NCBI RefSeq assembly: GCF_014356525.2
Contig: NC_052510.1
Location: 56,908,956-56,972,955 of the forward strand
Direction: 5' to 3'
Source of the DNA: Nilaparvata lugens
Taxonomy: Eukaryota; Arthropoda; Insecta; Hemiptera; Delphacidae
DNA: 64,000 nt
Shown: positions 12,124 to 23,800 of the stretch, in pieces
How the letters are laid out: each line of letters begins with the position of its first letter
How positions within the stretch are numbered: the stretch's first letter is position 1
Translations under genes and position numbers: made by a program
Notes under the pieces: model-generated
What the model saw: only the letters and a program-made list of their open reading frames with translations
Told to the model about the DNA's origin: nothing
The model's database searches: none

Positions 12124-12794
12124 ATTTCTACAAGGTAGGGTTTCAATATTTTTTATGATACATGCCCTTCAGTATCAATATTCTCATATCTGAAAAACAA
12201 ATTTATTAGGTGATTGAAAATAAAATAAAAAGTGATTAAATGAACTGATTAAAGCCAAAGAAATGATAATATTCTTGATTGAAAAAAATTAATTTTAAAA
12301 AAGTTAAGAAATATTTTTATCAGATGGAAAGATTATCACGAAACTGGATAAATCATCATATGGGATATAAATTCAAAAGTGAACTGAGTTTACTAACATG
12401 AGTGAGTTTTATGATCTTGGAGAACATAAATAACAGTTTTTAAGAGTAAATTATGATTCAACTGTGAATTAACTAGAACAGGTGACATCAGATACTTGTG
12501 GATGAGAAAACTGCGTGAGGTCTACTGTTCACAGAACTACTAGTATTAACAAATTTGTAGGTTTTAAGCAAAGTATCAAACTCACTTGTCGATGATGCTC
12601 TCCAAAAATTCCCAAAGCTCCTGACACCAAAAACAGAATACAAATTTGTAAAACCGATAGAGATAGCATCGCGAATACACACAGGACACCAACTTTACGA
12701 ACGTAGAAGACGGCAACACACACTCCGCTCCAACCTATCAAGGCGGGCTTTCATTGGACACTGACTGAAGATGTTACCAACACCCATGCAACCA
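12124..12794. other. Intergenic DNA, nothing recognised
   Basis: Overlapping short frames on the minus strand at 12488-12741 have no recognised motif. Confidence 0.4.
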
Positions 12795-13250
12795 CGCTGT
12801 CCACGAGAAGATACTTCTTCTTCATCCTCTAGTTCTTCTGCTACTTCTCCGGCAGACACCTCTCACACACTCGATCGTACTCCTTTTGCTCACTCGCTCA
12901 CTCGCTTTGCTCTCTCTGAGAGCGAGAGTCTCATTCTCCCCTACTCATTCTCTCTCTGTCTCTCATTCTCTCTCACTCACTCACTCACCCTCTTTCTCTT
13001 TCACTCACCCTCTTTCTCTCTATCTAACTCTCTCACAATCTTTCCTTCTCTCAATCCCTGAATCACTCTTTCTCTATCTCTCTTTCTCTTTCACTCACTC
13101 ACTCACTCACTCACTCTCCCTTCTTCTCTCTCACTCACTTACCCTCTTTCTCTCTCACTCACTCGCTCTCTCTCTCAGTCTTTCTGTCTCACACACAATC
13201 ACTCTCTCTTTCTCTTACTCTCTTCCTATTATTCTCTTTCTCTTATTCAT
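12795..13250. repeat. Long CT/CACT-rich low-complexity tract
   Basis: Hundreds of bases of TCTC, CACTCACT and CTCTTT give long Ser/Leu/His-rich open frames in two phases. The frames are an effect of the repeat, not genes. Confidence 0.9.
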
Positions 13251-13375
13251 TCTCTTCTGGAAAATCTTTCACCATTCTCAATCATCACATACTGCTTGTC
13301 TTATCTCTCTCATTTTTCCTTCAGCTTAAAGAAAAAAACTAGTCTGCTATAGATATAATAATAATCTTCCTAATT

Positions 13376-13580
13376 CATATTTCTCATTTATATTTTCTTT
13401 CTAATAAGTTACCGGTAGTTCATGTTGATGAAAATAATTACAAGAAATTTTAAAACGTTTGCATTGAACTGTTAAACAGTATATTTCTCATTTATTATGC
13501 TCTTTCTAATAAGTTACCGGTAGTTCATGTAAATGAAATTAATTACAAGAAATTTTAAAACGTTTGCGTTGAACTGTAAA
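13376..13580. repeat. Two-copy tandem repeat of about 104 bp at the edge of the exon duplication
   Basis: ATATTTCTCATTTAT, AATAAGTTACCGGTAGTTCA and AAGAAATTTTAAAACGTTTG appear twice. The left boundary of the 1463-bp duplication (13448) falls inside the first unit, and copy 2 of the large duplication begins at the same TTTTAAAACG motif (14911). Confidence 0.8.
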
Positions 13581-13585
13581 ACACC

Positions 13586-13737
13586 GGGGCTGGTTACCCA
13601 AAAGCCTGTTGAATTTTTATCATGTTAAAATCAGAACCAATCAGAAAAGGTTTATTTTCAAGAAAAGGCTTCTTTTGTTGGCTCTCGTGAAATCTAATCA
13701 CAATTGAAATTCAACAGGCTTTTGTGCATCCGGCACT
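13586..13737. mobile_element. Foldback MITE, family 5 (in duplication unit A)
   Basis: Its arms read AAAAGCCTGTTGAATTTTTA and ATTGAAATTCAACAGGCTTT. Relatives lie at 15049-15198, 20048-20190, 49567-49716 and 50072-50214, all with GCCGGTTGCA-like ends. Confidence 0.8.
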
Positions 13738-13757
13738 GACTCGTTCCAGAAAAATTA

Positions 13758-13910
13758 AACTTTACTTGGCCTCAGTGATATAAAATTAACTTATCAGGGG
13801 AGTAGAGTCATAGAATACATTCTGTATACACAATGTATTATTCTGTCACAGCCCACTTTAGATATGCTATAGTAAAGCCAAGCTTGACATCGCTGAGGCC
13901 AAGTAAAGTT
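13758..13910. repeat. Inverted repeat upstream of exon 1a
   Basis: AACTTTACTTGGCCTCAGTG at 13758 is mirrored by CTGAGGCCAAGTAAAGTT ending at 13910, with 22-bp arms and one mismatch. The same structure is present in unit B (about 15221-15373). Confidence 0.75.
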
Positions 13911-14071
13911 ATCTAAAGTAAGCCATGATTCTGTGGTAGAGTGTCGAGGTAGATTTTAGTCATGTTTTGCAAATCAACAGCTGCTAAAATTGTCAATATT
14001 AATCCATCTGGGTTGGATTTATTTTTTGGTTACTTTGAATATAATTATTTTGTTCATAATATAGGTAGCGG

Positions 14072-14079
14072 TATAAATA
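14072..14079 (+). promoter_or_regulatory. TATA-like box upstream of exon 1a
   Basis: TATAAATA lies about 370 bases before the ATG at 14442 and is conserved at 15535-15542 in unit B. It is compatible with each duplicate carrying its own core promoter. No start site is proven. Confidence 0.35.
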
Positions 14080-14441
14080 CAGAGGAAACGTGTTCCCAAA
14101 TAAGATCCAAAGTTTTTGTTCATTAATCTAAAAATGGGTACTCATTTCTAGTGTTCTGAAAATATTGTCTAGGTTTGTCATCATTGCTTTGAAATTATAT
14201 AATTGATTATTGAAGAAAGGGAAAATATATTTGGTGAATACTATTCTCAATAATATAACTTTATTATATCAAATTCAAATTTATGAATTGAATTGTAACT
14301 TTGGAATTCACGTTGTTGTTTTGGAATTTAATAACTTTTTAACTTTTTTGGTCCTCTCAACGGTCCTTTGTCCAAGGAGTTGTCATAATATTTTTGATAA
14401 GTTTTTTCTATTGAAAGATTATACAAAAAAAATCTGGACAG

Positions 14442-14805
14442 ATGCAAGAAATGGATATGAAACACCACGAAAACAATTTATTACGGCCAACTCGCACTGA
14501 GGGTGAGTCACCGTCCTTATCAAAAAATAAATTCAAAGAATCGTACAGCCTCGCACACCTGACTTCCGACAAAGAATCAAGACGAGCAATCGCCCCGTAC
14601 CTAAGGACTTTCCGCAGAACTCAGAAGGAGTCCACTTTTGGCACCAGCTTGGATTACGCCTATGCTAAAGCGGTTGCTTTCTACATAGATGAAGATAGTA
14701 ATTTAATGAAAGCCTTGGAAATATTCACCGCCCAACAGAATATCATAATTCCAGGCTCTATACAGGAGACTGCTGAATTGTTAAGGGAATTGACGCACTC
14801 GGCTG
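14442..14805 (+). CDS. PDE10A-like: PDE10A-like first coding exon, copy a
   Basis: It encodes residues 1-121, ending LRELTHSA, the entry into GAF-A. The donor G|GTATGA leaves phase 1, which the acceptor at 17891 completes. I start at the ATG at 14442 because it gives a product of PDE10A length. A CAG lies directly before it, so a 5' UTR splice there is also possible. A stop occurs beyond the donor, at 14885. Its protein is identical to copy b. Confidence 0.85.
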
Positions 14806-17800
14806 GTATGATACTTTCTCTATATCTTCTAAAATTAGTCATAAATGTATTAAATACCCTAACGTATTATTCTTGCCCGCCGTAATCAAGCCGTGTATCA
14901 ATATACAATATTTTAAAACGTTTGCATTGAACTGTTAAACAGTATATTTCTCATTTATTATGCTCTTTCTAATAAGTTACCGGTAGTTCATGTTGATGAA
15001 ATTAATTACAAGAAATTTTAAAACGTTTGCGTTGAACTGTAAAACACCGGGGCTGGTTACCCAAAAGCCTGTTGAATTTTTATCATGTTAAAATCAGAAC
15101 CAATCAGAAAAGGTTTATTTTCAAGAAAAGGCTTCTTTAGTTGGCTCTCGTGAAATCTAATCACAATTGAAATTTAACAGGCTTTTGTGCAATCGGCACT
15201 GACTCGTTCCAGAAAAATTAAACTTTACTTGGCCTCAGTGATATAAATTAACTTATCAGGGGAGTAGAGTCATAGAATACATTCTGTATACACAATGTAT
15301 TATTCTGTCACAGCCCACTTTAGATATGCTATAGTAAAGCCAAGCTTGACATCGCTGAGGCCAAGTAAAGTTATCTAAAGTAAGCCATGATTCTGTGGTA
15401 GAGTGTCGAGGTAGATTTTAGTCATGTTTTGCAAATCAACAGCTGCTAAAATTTGTCAATATTAATCCATCTGGGTTGGATTTATTTTTTGGTTACTTTG
15501 AATATAATTATTTTGTTCATAATATAGGTAGCGGTATAAATACAGAGGAAACGTGTTCCCAAATAAGATCCAAAGTTTTTGTTCATTAATCTAAAAATGG
15601 GTACTCATTTCTAGTGTTCTGAAAATATTGTCTAGGTTTGTCATCATTGCTTTGAAATTATATAATTGATTATTGAAGAAAGGGAAAATATATTTGGTGA
15701 ATACTATTCTCAATAATATAACTTTATTATATCAAATTCAAATTTATGAATTGAATTGTAACTTTGGAATTCACGTTGCTGTTTTGGAATTTAATAACTT
15801 TTTAACTTTTTTGGTCCTCTCAACGGTCCTTTGTCCAAGGAGTTGTCATAATATTTTTGATAAGTTTTTTCTATTGAAAGATTGTACAAAAAAAATCTTG
15901 ACAGATGCAAGAAATGGATATGAAACACCACGAAAACAATTTATTACGGCCAACTCGCACTGAGGGTGAGTCACCGTCCTTATCAAAAAATAAATTCAAA
16001 GAATCGTACAGCCTCGCACACCTGACTTCCGACAAAGAATCAAGACGAGCAATCGCCCCGTACCTAAGGACTTTCCGCAGAACTCAGAAGGAGTCCACTT
16101 TTGGCACCAGCTTGGATTACGCCTATGCTAAAGCGGTTGCTTTCTACATAGATGAAGATAGTAATTTAATGAAAGCCTTGGAAATATTTACCGCTCAACA
16201 GAATATCATAATTCCAGGCTCTATACAAGAAACTGCTGAATTGTTAAGGGAATTGACGCACTCGGCTGGTATGATACTTTTTCTATTATATCTTCTAAAA
16301 TTAATCATAAATGTATTAAATACCATAAACGTATTATTCTCGCCCGCCATGATCAAGGTGAATACATAATTTTAATAAATAGAAGATTTAAGTTAATATA
16401 TCTATCTACTTTGTTACAATTAGGCTAGGCACACACCAGTTAGTCAAGACAAGACAAGACACGATTAGTCACAATACTTCACATAGTTGCTTATGAAGAC
16501 ATGTCTAATTGCAATTACTAATCGGTGTGTGTTGCTTCATAAGCAACTATGTGAAGTATTGTGACTAATCGTGACTAGTCTTGTCTTGACTAACTGGTTT
16601 GTGCCTACCCTTACTGTAATAACTTTCTAATAATTGATTTTTAGATTTTTATTTTCATATGGTCCTCTACTCAAAGGTGCTATTAGAAAAGCTAGATTGA
16701 AATATTGTAACAATATTTATCTGCATGAATAAGAGAGGCGAAATTCCATTTTTTATTATTTGTCTTTAGACCTAGAGTATCTAAAAATTCTAAAGCCACG
16801 TTTACACTGGAGTTGTCAACTGAGATTTCAACAAATTTCGGCAATTTGTTGCCAATTTCTTGAAAAGCACAGCAACATTTAACTTATTTTCTACAGTACA
16901 TAAACAATTGACAAGGTGTTTGAAGAAAACAATTTGTGAACAAAATTCTGTTGTCAACTCTTAACGTTGCTCAAGGATCTTATGAAAGCTTACTTTGTAG
17001 TATCAGTTACCGTATCATATAAAGAAATATCGACACTTCACTTTATATATGGGCTACTTTATTCATATTAGGTAATAAAAGCAATATAAAAACTTGTAAC
17101 TATAGTACCCTTTATTAAAAAACTTTAAAATATTTTTCTACTTTACTTTAAATATTGTTTTTATTAATAAGAAATATCGACTTATTCTGATTGAGCGCTT
17201 TGTTTTATAGGGTACTCTATAAACTACCTATTGATTACCATTAAACTATTATTAAACCATTTTTTATGGAAATGGAACAAGCTACATTGTATAACTATTT
17301 TGTAGACTTTCTGATGTGGTCTAATAATGAAAACACATCTTTTGGTTGTAATATGGGAAAATTGAAACCATTTTACACTTTTATCCCCTAAGCGCATGTA
17401 GTTATTTAGGCTACATTAAGAAACAGCCCTCTGTCGTTCTAATTAACTGCCAATATGAGCAGTGAAGTATTGTACCACCAACGGAAAAAATACACCTTGT
17501 AATTAAATATTGACGATATACCTAATTTATTACATCCAAAAATATGTTTTCTTTGTACCGAGCTAATAATTTATTACAGTATCACAAATTATTCAATTGT
17601 AAAGGAAAAATCACTCTGCCTGACTAATTTTTCCAATGACTGTCAATCAGTCTGTATGACAATCAATAAAATTTCACAATAGCCTGCCATTTGGAGAATA
17701 TTTATTACTAATCCATTAATTACTATACTACAAGCCTATATTAATCAAAACAATATAAACCCTTGAAGTACCCTTTTTATTAAAAGCTTTAGAATATTTT

Positions 17801-20800
17801 TACGACTTTTATAATAAGTGAAGTAATTTTACAAGCCTATAAGTTCTACAAAAATATCAATTTGTAAAAATAAACCATATCATTTTACAGCTGTAAGCCT
17901 CTACACTGTCGATAATGTGAATGGAGAACTATACCTGCTGCCTCAGTATAATGATAGTTATAGGCATAGAGTCAATGAGAAAATAGGTGAGTAGTTTTAT
18001 CAACTTTATTTGAATTCTGTATTGACTGATATAAGGATACTTATTTTTTTTTAAAATTATAGGTTAAAGATGTTATTGAATCGAGATTTTGTGCTTGATA
18101 GTTGTAGATATGTACTTTTGGATGTGAAAGATTTCATCAATATATTACTGGAGGCCCACTTAAGTAGAAAGCCTACTTCTAATTATAGTGTGGTCCACGT
18201 TATAATGGCAGTGGATAAAGATAGAAGATTAGCGATGCCAATTCTCTGCATTAATTAATTATATTTCTACACCATCAAAAACATAATTTTCATCGGTATG
18301 GACCTAGAAAAGGATAGTACCACCGGCTTTGTCGAATGAAAGACAAGGATAGCAAAACCAAAGTTGATCAAATACTGTCATTATAACATGGACCTCACTA
18401 TAGAAGTTAAGTGGTGTGTAGAACCGGTATTGGGTTTACTTGAGATGCAAGCAGAACTGAACACCTATTTTTATGTTTTCTATAGAATAATCATAATTTA
18501 TAATGGAGACTATAAAATATAATATGAGTATGACTATATTTTCTCCATGAGGATTATCAAAATTTATATTCGAATAAGTGTTTTACTGAAAATATGCCAT
18601 CTTATTACTCATATCAAATTAAATTAAATAAAGCCCGTCAAATGAATAATATACAAACTATAGGAAGTATTACTTTATCCATCTATTCAATGATACAAAT
18701 AACACAATTCATTGAAATGATTGTGGGAGGACCAACAGGCACAGCCCAAAACGGTTCCTTCCTCGAATTTTGATCCACTATAGTGAGGTCCACGTTATAA
18801 TGGGAATGGAGAAAGATAGGTAGAAAAACTTTGTCGAACCTCTGTCTTGTCAATGCATTCTATAGACGGCAGCTGATACAGGTTTATTGATGTAATATTT
18901 GTTCATTCTCGTTTAAAATGATCAATTATATTTTATTAGGCAAGAAATAATATTTTTCACTCTGTTGTAGTTCAGACACTGTGTTACTTGTAATATTTTG
19001 TATAATGTAATATTTTTCAATAATTTCACACGGTAATGAATTTTCATAATTAAGGTGAAATATTTTCTTAATTAGTTATTAATTCTACATTGTTAAAAGC
19101 GATCTGGCAATAGAGCAAAGCGAGAAAGAGATAGCGCTATTGACTTTGTTGAATGATAGACAAGGATAGCAATACCATTGCTAATCAAACACTGCCATTA
19201 TAACGTGGATCTCACTATAGTAAAAAAAGTTTAATATGTTTCTTTCACTTTCGAATTATTAGTACCTAGTATATAATATAAAGAATAACCTTTTTCTTAA
19301 GATATCGATTTGATTAACAAATTTCAATTTCATATTGTTTTCTGTAAATAATTTCATGAACGAAACTATTCCTCAGGTCTGAATACAACAGTAGCATGTC
19401 ATGTGGCTTTCACAAAGAAACATGTATGGATTGGAGATATACTTGCCGATTCTCGATTTCCTAATGGCATCGGATGGTCTGGTAATTTTTGTAGATTTTT
19501 CCTCTTAATAATGTTTACTGCATCAGAACTACAAAAAAACTAGTTTTTTCTGGAATTTGTTGAATGAAGCTCAAAGAGTAAAGCTGCATCTATACCAAAG
19601 TTATTAACAAAATGTTGTAACTTAATCCTTATAGATTCTATTAGATTGAACGGAACTTGACAAACACATAATGGTCATCATTGTGTATGATAAGTTATAT
19701 TCAATCTAATAGAATCTATTAAAATCAATTAAACGAGCAACTTCTGTTTATACGTTTATATGTTTAGGTGTTTATAAGCTTGTATTTCACCGGATCTCGA
19801 AAACGGCTCTAACGATTCTCACGAAATTCAGAACATAGTAGGTTTATAATATGAAGATTTGATTGCACTAGGTCTCATCCCTGGAAAAACTCGCTGAAGG
19901 ACATCCTTGGAAGAACAGCTGATAATAATTATTTCGTCGTCTGTTGGTGATGGATGGAATTGAGTGAGCGAGTTAATGTGTGTGGGACTGTGTCAAAATT
20001 ATGACTCAGCTGTTGAACTTTTGTAAATCATTCAATCAGGTACTTAGTGCCGGTTGCAAAAAAACCGGGTTATTTTCAATCCTGATTAATTCCAGTGAAT
20101 CCATCTTTTTGAAAATGTCTTCTCTGATTTGGTTCACGTGAAGTTAATCTGGATTAAAATTTAACTGGCTTTTGTGCAACTGGGCCTTTGTAAGGGAAAT
20201 TTTTGCATTCCTCTGGGAATTAATCTCAATTTACTGTGATTAGATAGAACATTTCTGTATGAATGTTATTATAATTTCTTCTTTCGTAATAAATTTTTTA
20301 TGCTTTTTTACTCCAGAGCGGAGCTCGATCCCCGATATTGAGCATTAAATTATTAACATTTTATTAATAACTTTGGTGTAAACGCAACTTAATGATCACA
20401 CTCTTGATCTTCAACAATGTAGCATACTGTAAAAATAGAATGATGAAAATTAATGAAAAAGGTGGTCTATTGGCATGTCATTATTTCAACAGGCCACTGG
20501 GTAAGTTAATTTTGATATTGTTCTCCACAACTAAAAACTATTTATAAGTTTGGTGTAGTTTAGTATGATAACTGTGTTTCAAAGACTTAACTACAACAGA
20601 GTTACATCAGTTTAATCTGTTAAATCTGTATTCCAAGCTTCACTATGCATCATAAATTATGAAAGATTTTCCCATCATACTTTATTCATTGGAGGTTGTC
20701 AAATTCTGGAGCAAGATATATTATTCAAATAATTTATTCACCGAATTGGAATACTTTTTATTTATTCATCAATACACAATCACAAATCATACCGTAATCT

Positions 20801-23800
20801 ATAGATATGACTAAGCGAGGGTATAGCCTATATCATACGAAAAATATTATAGTTTGCTTTTATCTTTTCAATTCAAAAAATATTTGTTTCAATTTTTTGA
20901 ATTCAATAGTAATCTCAAATGTTATTCCTGTAATCAAAAACATTGCAAAATGAAATTTAGTCTAATATAAAGGCTCAGTAAAATACTTTCAGTAGGCTAT
21001 TTTGTTTTCAAAAAGAATAGTTAGCCCAATACCTAGATTTGAATTGATGTTTTCCATGACGCAACACTATATAATAACTTTGTTGTAGTTTATTAGACAC
21101 TCTGTGTTACATTTGTAAATATTTGAAAAACACTTACTAAATTCGCCACGAAGAGTAAGGTTTAAAATATTTACAAATGTAACACAGAGTGTCTAATAAA
21201 CTACAAGAAAGTTACCTAGATTGGATTTGAAATTTAAGGAAGCAAAATGAGCTCCATACACGCATAGAATATACGGTACACTTGAATAATATGGAAACAT
21301 TAATATGATTATAATAATCTATAAATACATTTTTCATCGATTTTGTATTTGATTCTATTTGCAGGTATGGACATTCCAGTGAAAGCTGTGATTTGTGCTC
21401 CAATTCTCACGACTGAGGATGAAGTCAGTTACATTATTGAATTGTATCGAAAAGTGGATGCACCAAACTACACAAAGGTTGGTAGCATTAGCCTAATTTA
21501 AATTTAGCCCAAATTTAGCCAACCACTATAAAATTCAACCAAAAATCTCATAAACTTTGACAATTGAGGTCAATTTTAAGGTAAAATACTGATTTTCAGG
21601 AGTAAAATCTGGTTCAAATCCTTAGATTGTTTGGTTATAGCCCATATCTGTGCTCCATCAGGCAGGAGGATACAAGGGTAGGGGGCTAGAAACAAAAAGT
21701 CTGATTTTCGAAAAAACTACTGCAATAGATTTGGGACATGGCCACCATCTCAAGAAATAGAACATTGCATCAAATCAATCCTAATAGAAACGGATGGATT
21801 TAATTTTTTTCACTATTTGTACCCTCAATGATACACTTATATATATAGATAGATAGATATATTTATTGATAATTGTTACAAGGCTATTGCCTATGGTAAC
21901 ATTTACAAAAATTGACAGTAAAATTAAATCGTACTTAAGAGATAAATAATTATTTAACAGTTCTGCATCAGTATTAATCAATTACAAATATCAAAGAAAA
22001 TAATATAGTATATATTAAGCTATCAACATTAAACTAGATCACATTAGCAATACTGGAGGAAAGAAAAGATGTTATTTGCATCCATGTGGAATGAAACTTA
22101 TCATGAAAGTCTACCATGAAATATTGAACTTCATAATACAATACAATAGAGAGTAGATGGAATAGGTAAGAAATAAACTATGAAGGTGTTCCTATTACAA
22201 AAAATTGTGATAAGACTTTTAATAAAAAAATAAAAGAAGTAATTATGAAACTGTGCATGAAATAGAAGCAATGAGATGAGAGCGTGAATGCACCAATCCC
22301 TGCCAATCATAATGACCTTATGCTAAGGTATCATTTATCAATGATGACAGAAGCCTCGATTTGAACAAATAGAAGCTTAGTGAGAAAATCAACTCAGGTG
22401 ATAGATTGTTCCACAGTCGGGACGGACGCTACTACAGTAGAAGAGGAGTTGTACATAACTGTGCGGTGGAGTGGAATTTGTAGGAAATACTGGTGCTGCC
22501 GTGTGTTTCTGTGGGGGATGTGCGCAAGAGGGGTGAATCTCTCTTTCAGATACTGCGGACCCTTACCCTCGACAACTAGGTGATATGCAATACATAATAT
22601 GAAGTACTGTCTCCGGTCCTTCAGTTTCAGCCATTGCAGCCTCCTATAGAAAGATGTGATATGGTCATCCCTTCTTGCATCATATATGAACCTAACTGAA
22701 TGATTCAATGCACGCTGCAATTTTATATCAAGCTCCTCAGTCATGTCATTGTAGACCATGCTACCATAGTCCATAATGGGCAGGACAAGAATGTTAGTAA
22801 GAATGTTAATGAATGATATATGAATGTTAGTAAGAGGAAAAAATGAGACTCAAAACTTTCCTTCTCCAAAAATTTTAAACAAAAGCTCTACACAAAAATA
22901 AAGTCCAAGACAGTGTATCTATCTCACTTTAACTCAGCAATTGGGAAATTTCTTTTGATATCAATTATTCGTGGGTCATTGTTTCATGCTAATGAAATAA
23001 AAAAAATTGTTTCTCAAGAATGATTTCCAACAACACAGTAGGTCTACACTTTTTTTGAAAAGTGTTTTATATAAAATAACAGATTGAAAACACATCTTAA
23101 AGGGTACTATAATGTTATTTTATAAATAAAAATAAGTAGATCTGAATACATTCATTTTATGAAGATTGCTAACAATTTTTTACAGAACGATGCACAGTTG
23201 GTAGTTACAATGACCGCATGGATGGGTGCCGCCATTTTCCAAAACCAACTCAGGCTCCACATTTTGAGGCAACAAAAACTCAACAGTCGACTTCTGGAAT
23301 TTATCAACACATATTTTGGTGATCCATCTGGTAATGAAGTCCGGATCATATCTGATATGATGGTGAGACAATAATGATGAGAGAAAATATAGAAAATTAG
23401 CATAAATGCAAAGTAGGTACTTCATATTTCAACATGACTAATATATGTCAAATATATGACTTCGTTTTTTAATATTATTCATTATCCATTATAAATAGAT
23501 AATCCATTATCCATTGGACTTCCATTATAAATAATGATTTCATTAGAGAAACTCATCTTGAATTGTCATAAGCCAATAATATTCTTCTCATTACTATCAT
23601 ATTCCATAAAACTTTAAAGTGAAAAACACTCACATTCTTTGATGTGGCGACGTCCGTTTCGTGCTGGTGTTGCCAAAAGATAAATGACAGAAACATGGTT
23701 GCCAACACCAGCACAAAACGGACGTCGCCTCATCACAGAATGTGAGTGTTTTTCCACTTTAAAGTTTTATGGAATACGATAGTAATAATAATAGTGAAAA

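Larger units (their letters stand above)
13448..14890 (+). repeat. Tandem segmental duplication, unit A (carries PDE10A-like exon 1a)
   Basis: Unit A matches unit B (14911-16356) at a constant offset of 1463 bp. The match runs from TTTTAAAACGTTTGCATTG through the foldback element, a TATA-like box, the first coding exon and its splice donor. Only scattered substitutions and compensating 1-base indels separate the two units. Confidence 0.93.
14911..16356 (+). repeat. Tandem segmental duplication, unit B (carries PDE10A-like exon 1b)
   Basis: This is the direct copy of 13448-14890 at +1463 bp. Similarity fades after CGCCCGCCATGATCAAG at about 16356. The copy includes the inverted repeat, the TATA-like box and the exon with its donor. 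Confidence 0.93.

Noticed and set aside
12771..13329. Two long overlapping + frames rich in Ser, Leu, His and Thr
   Set aside because: They are read-through of a CT/CACT simple-sequence tract, with no motif and two frames open at once.
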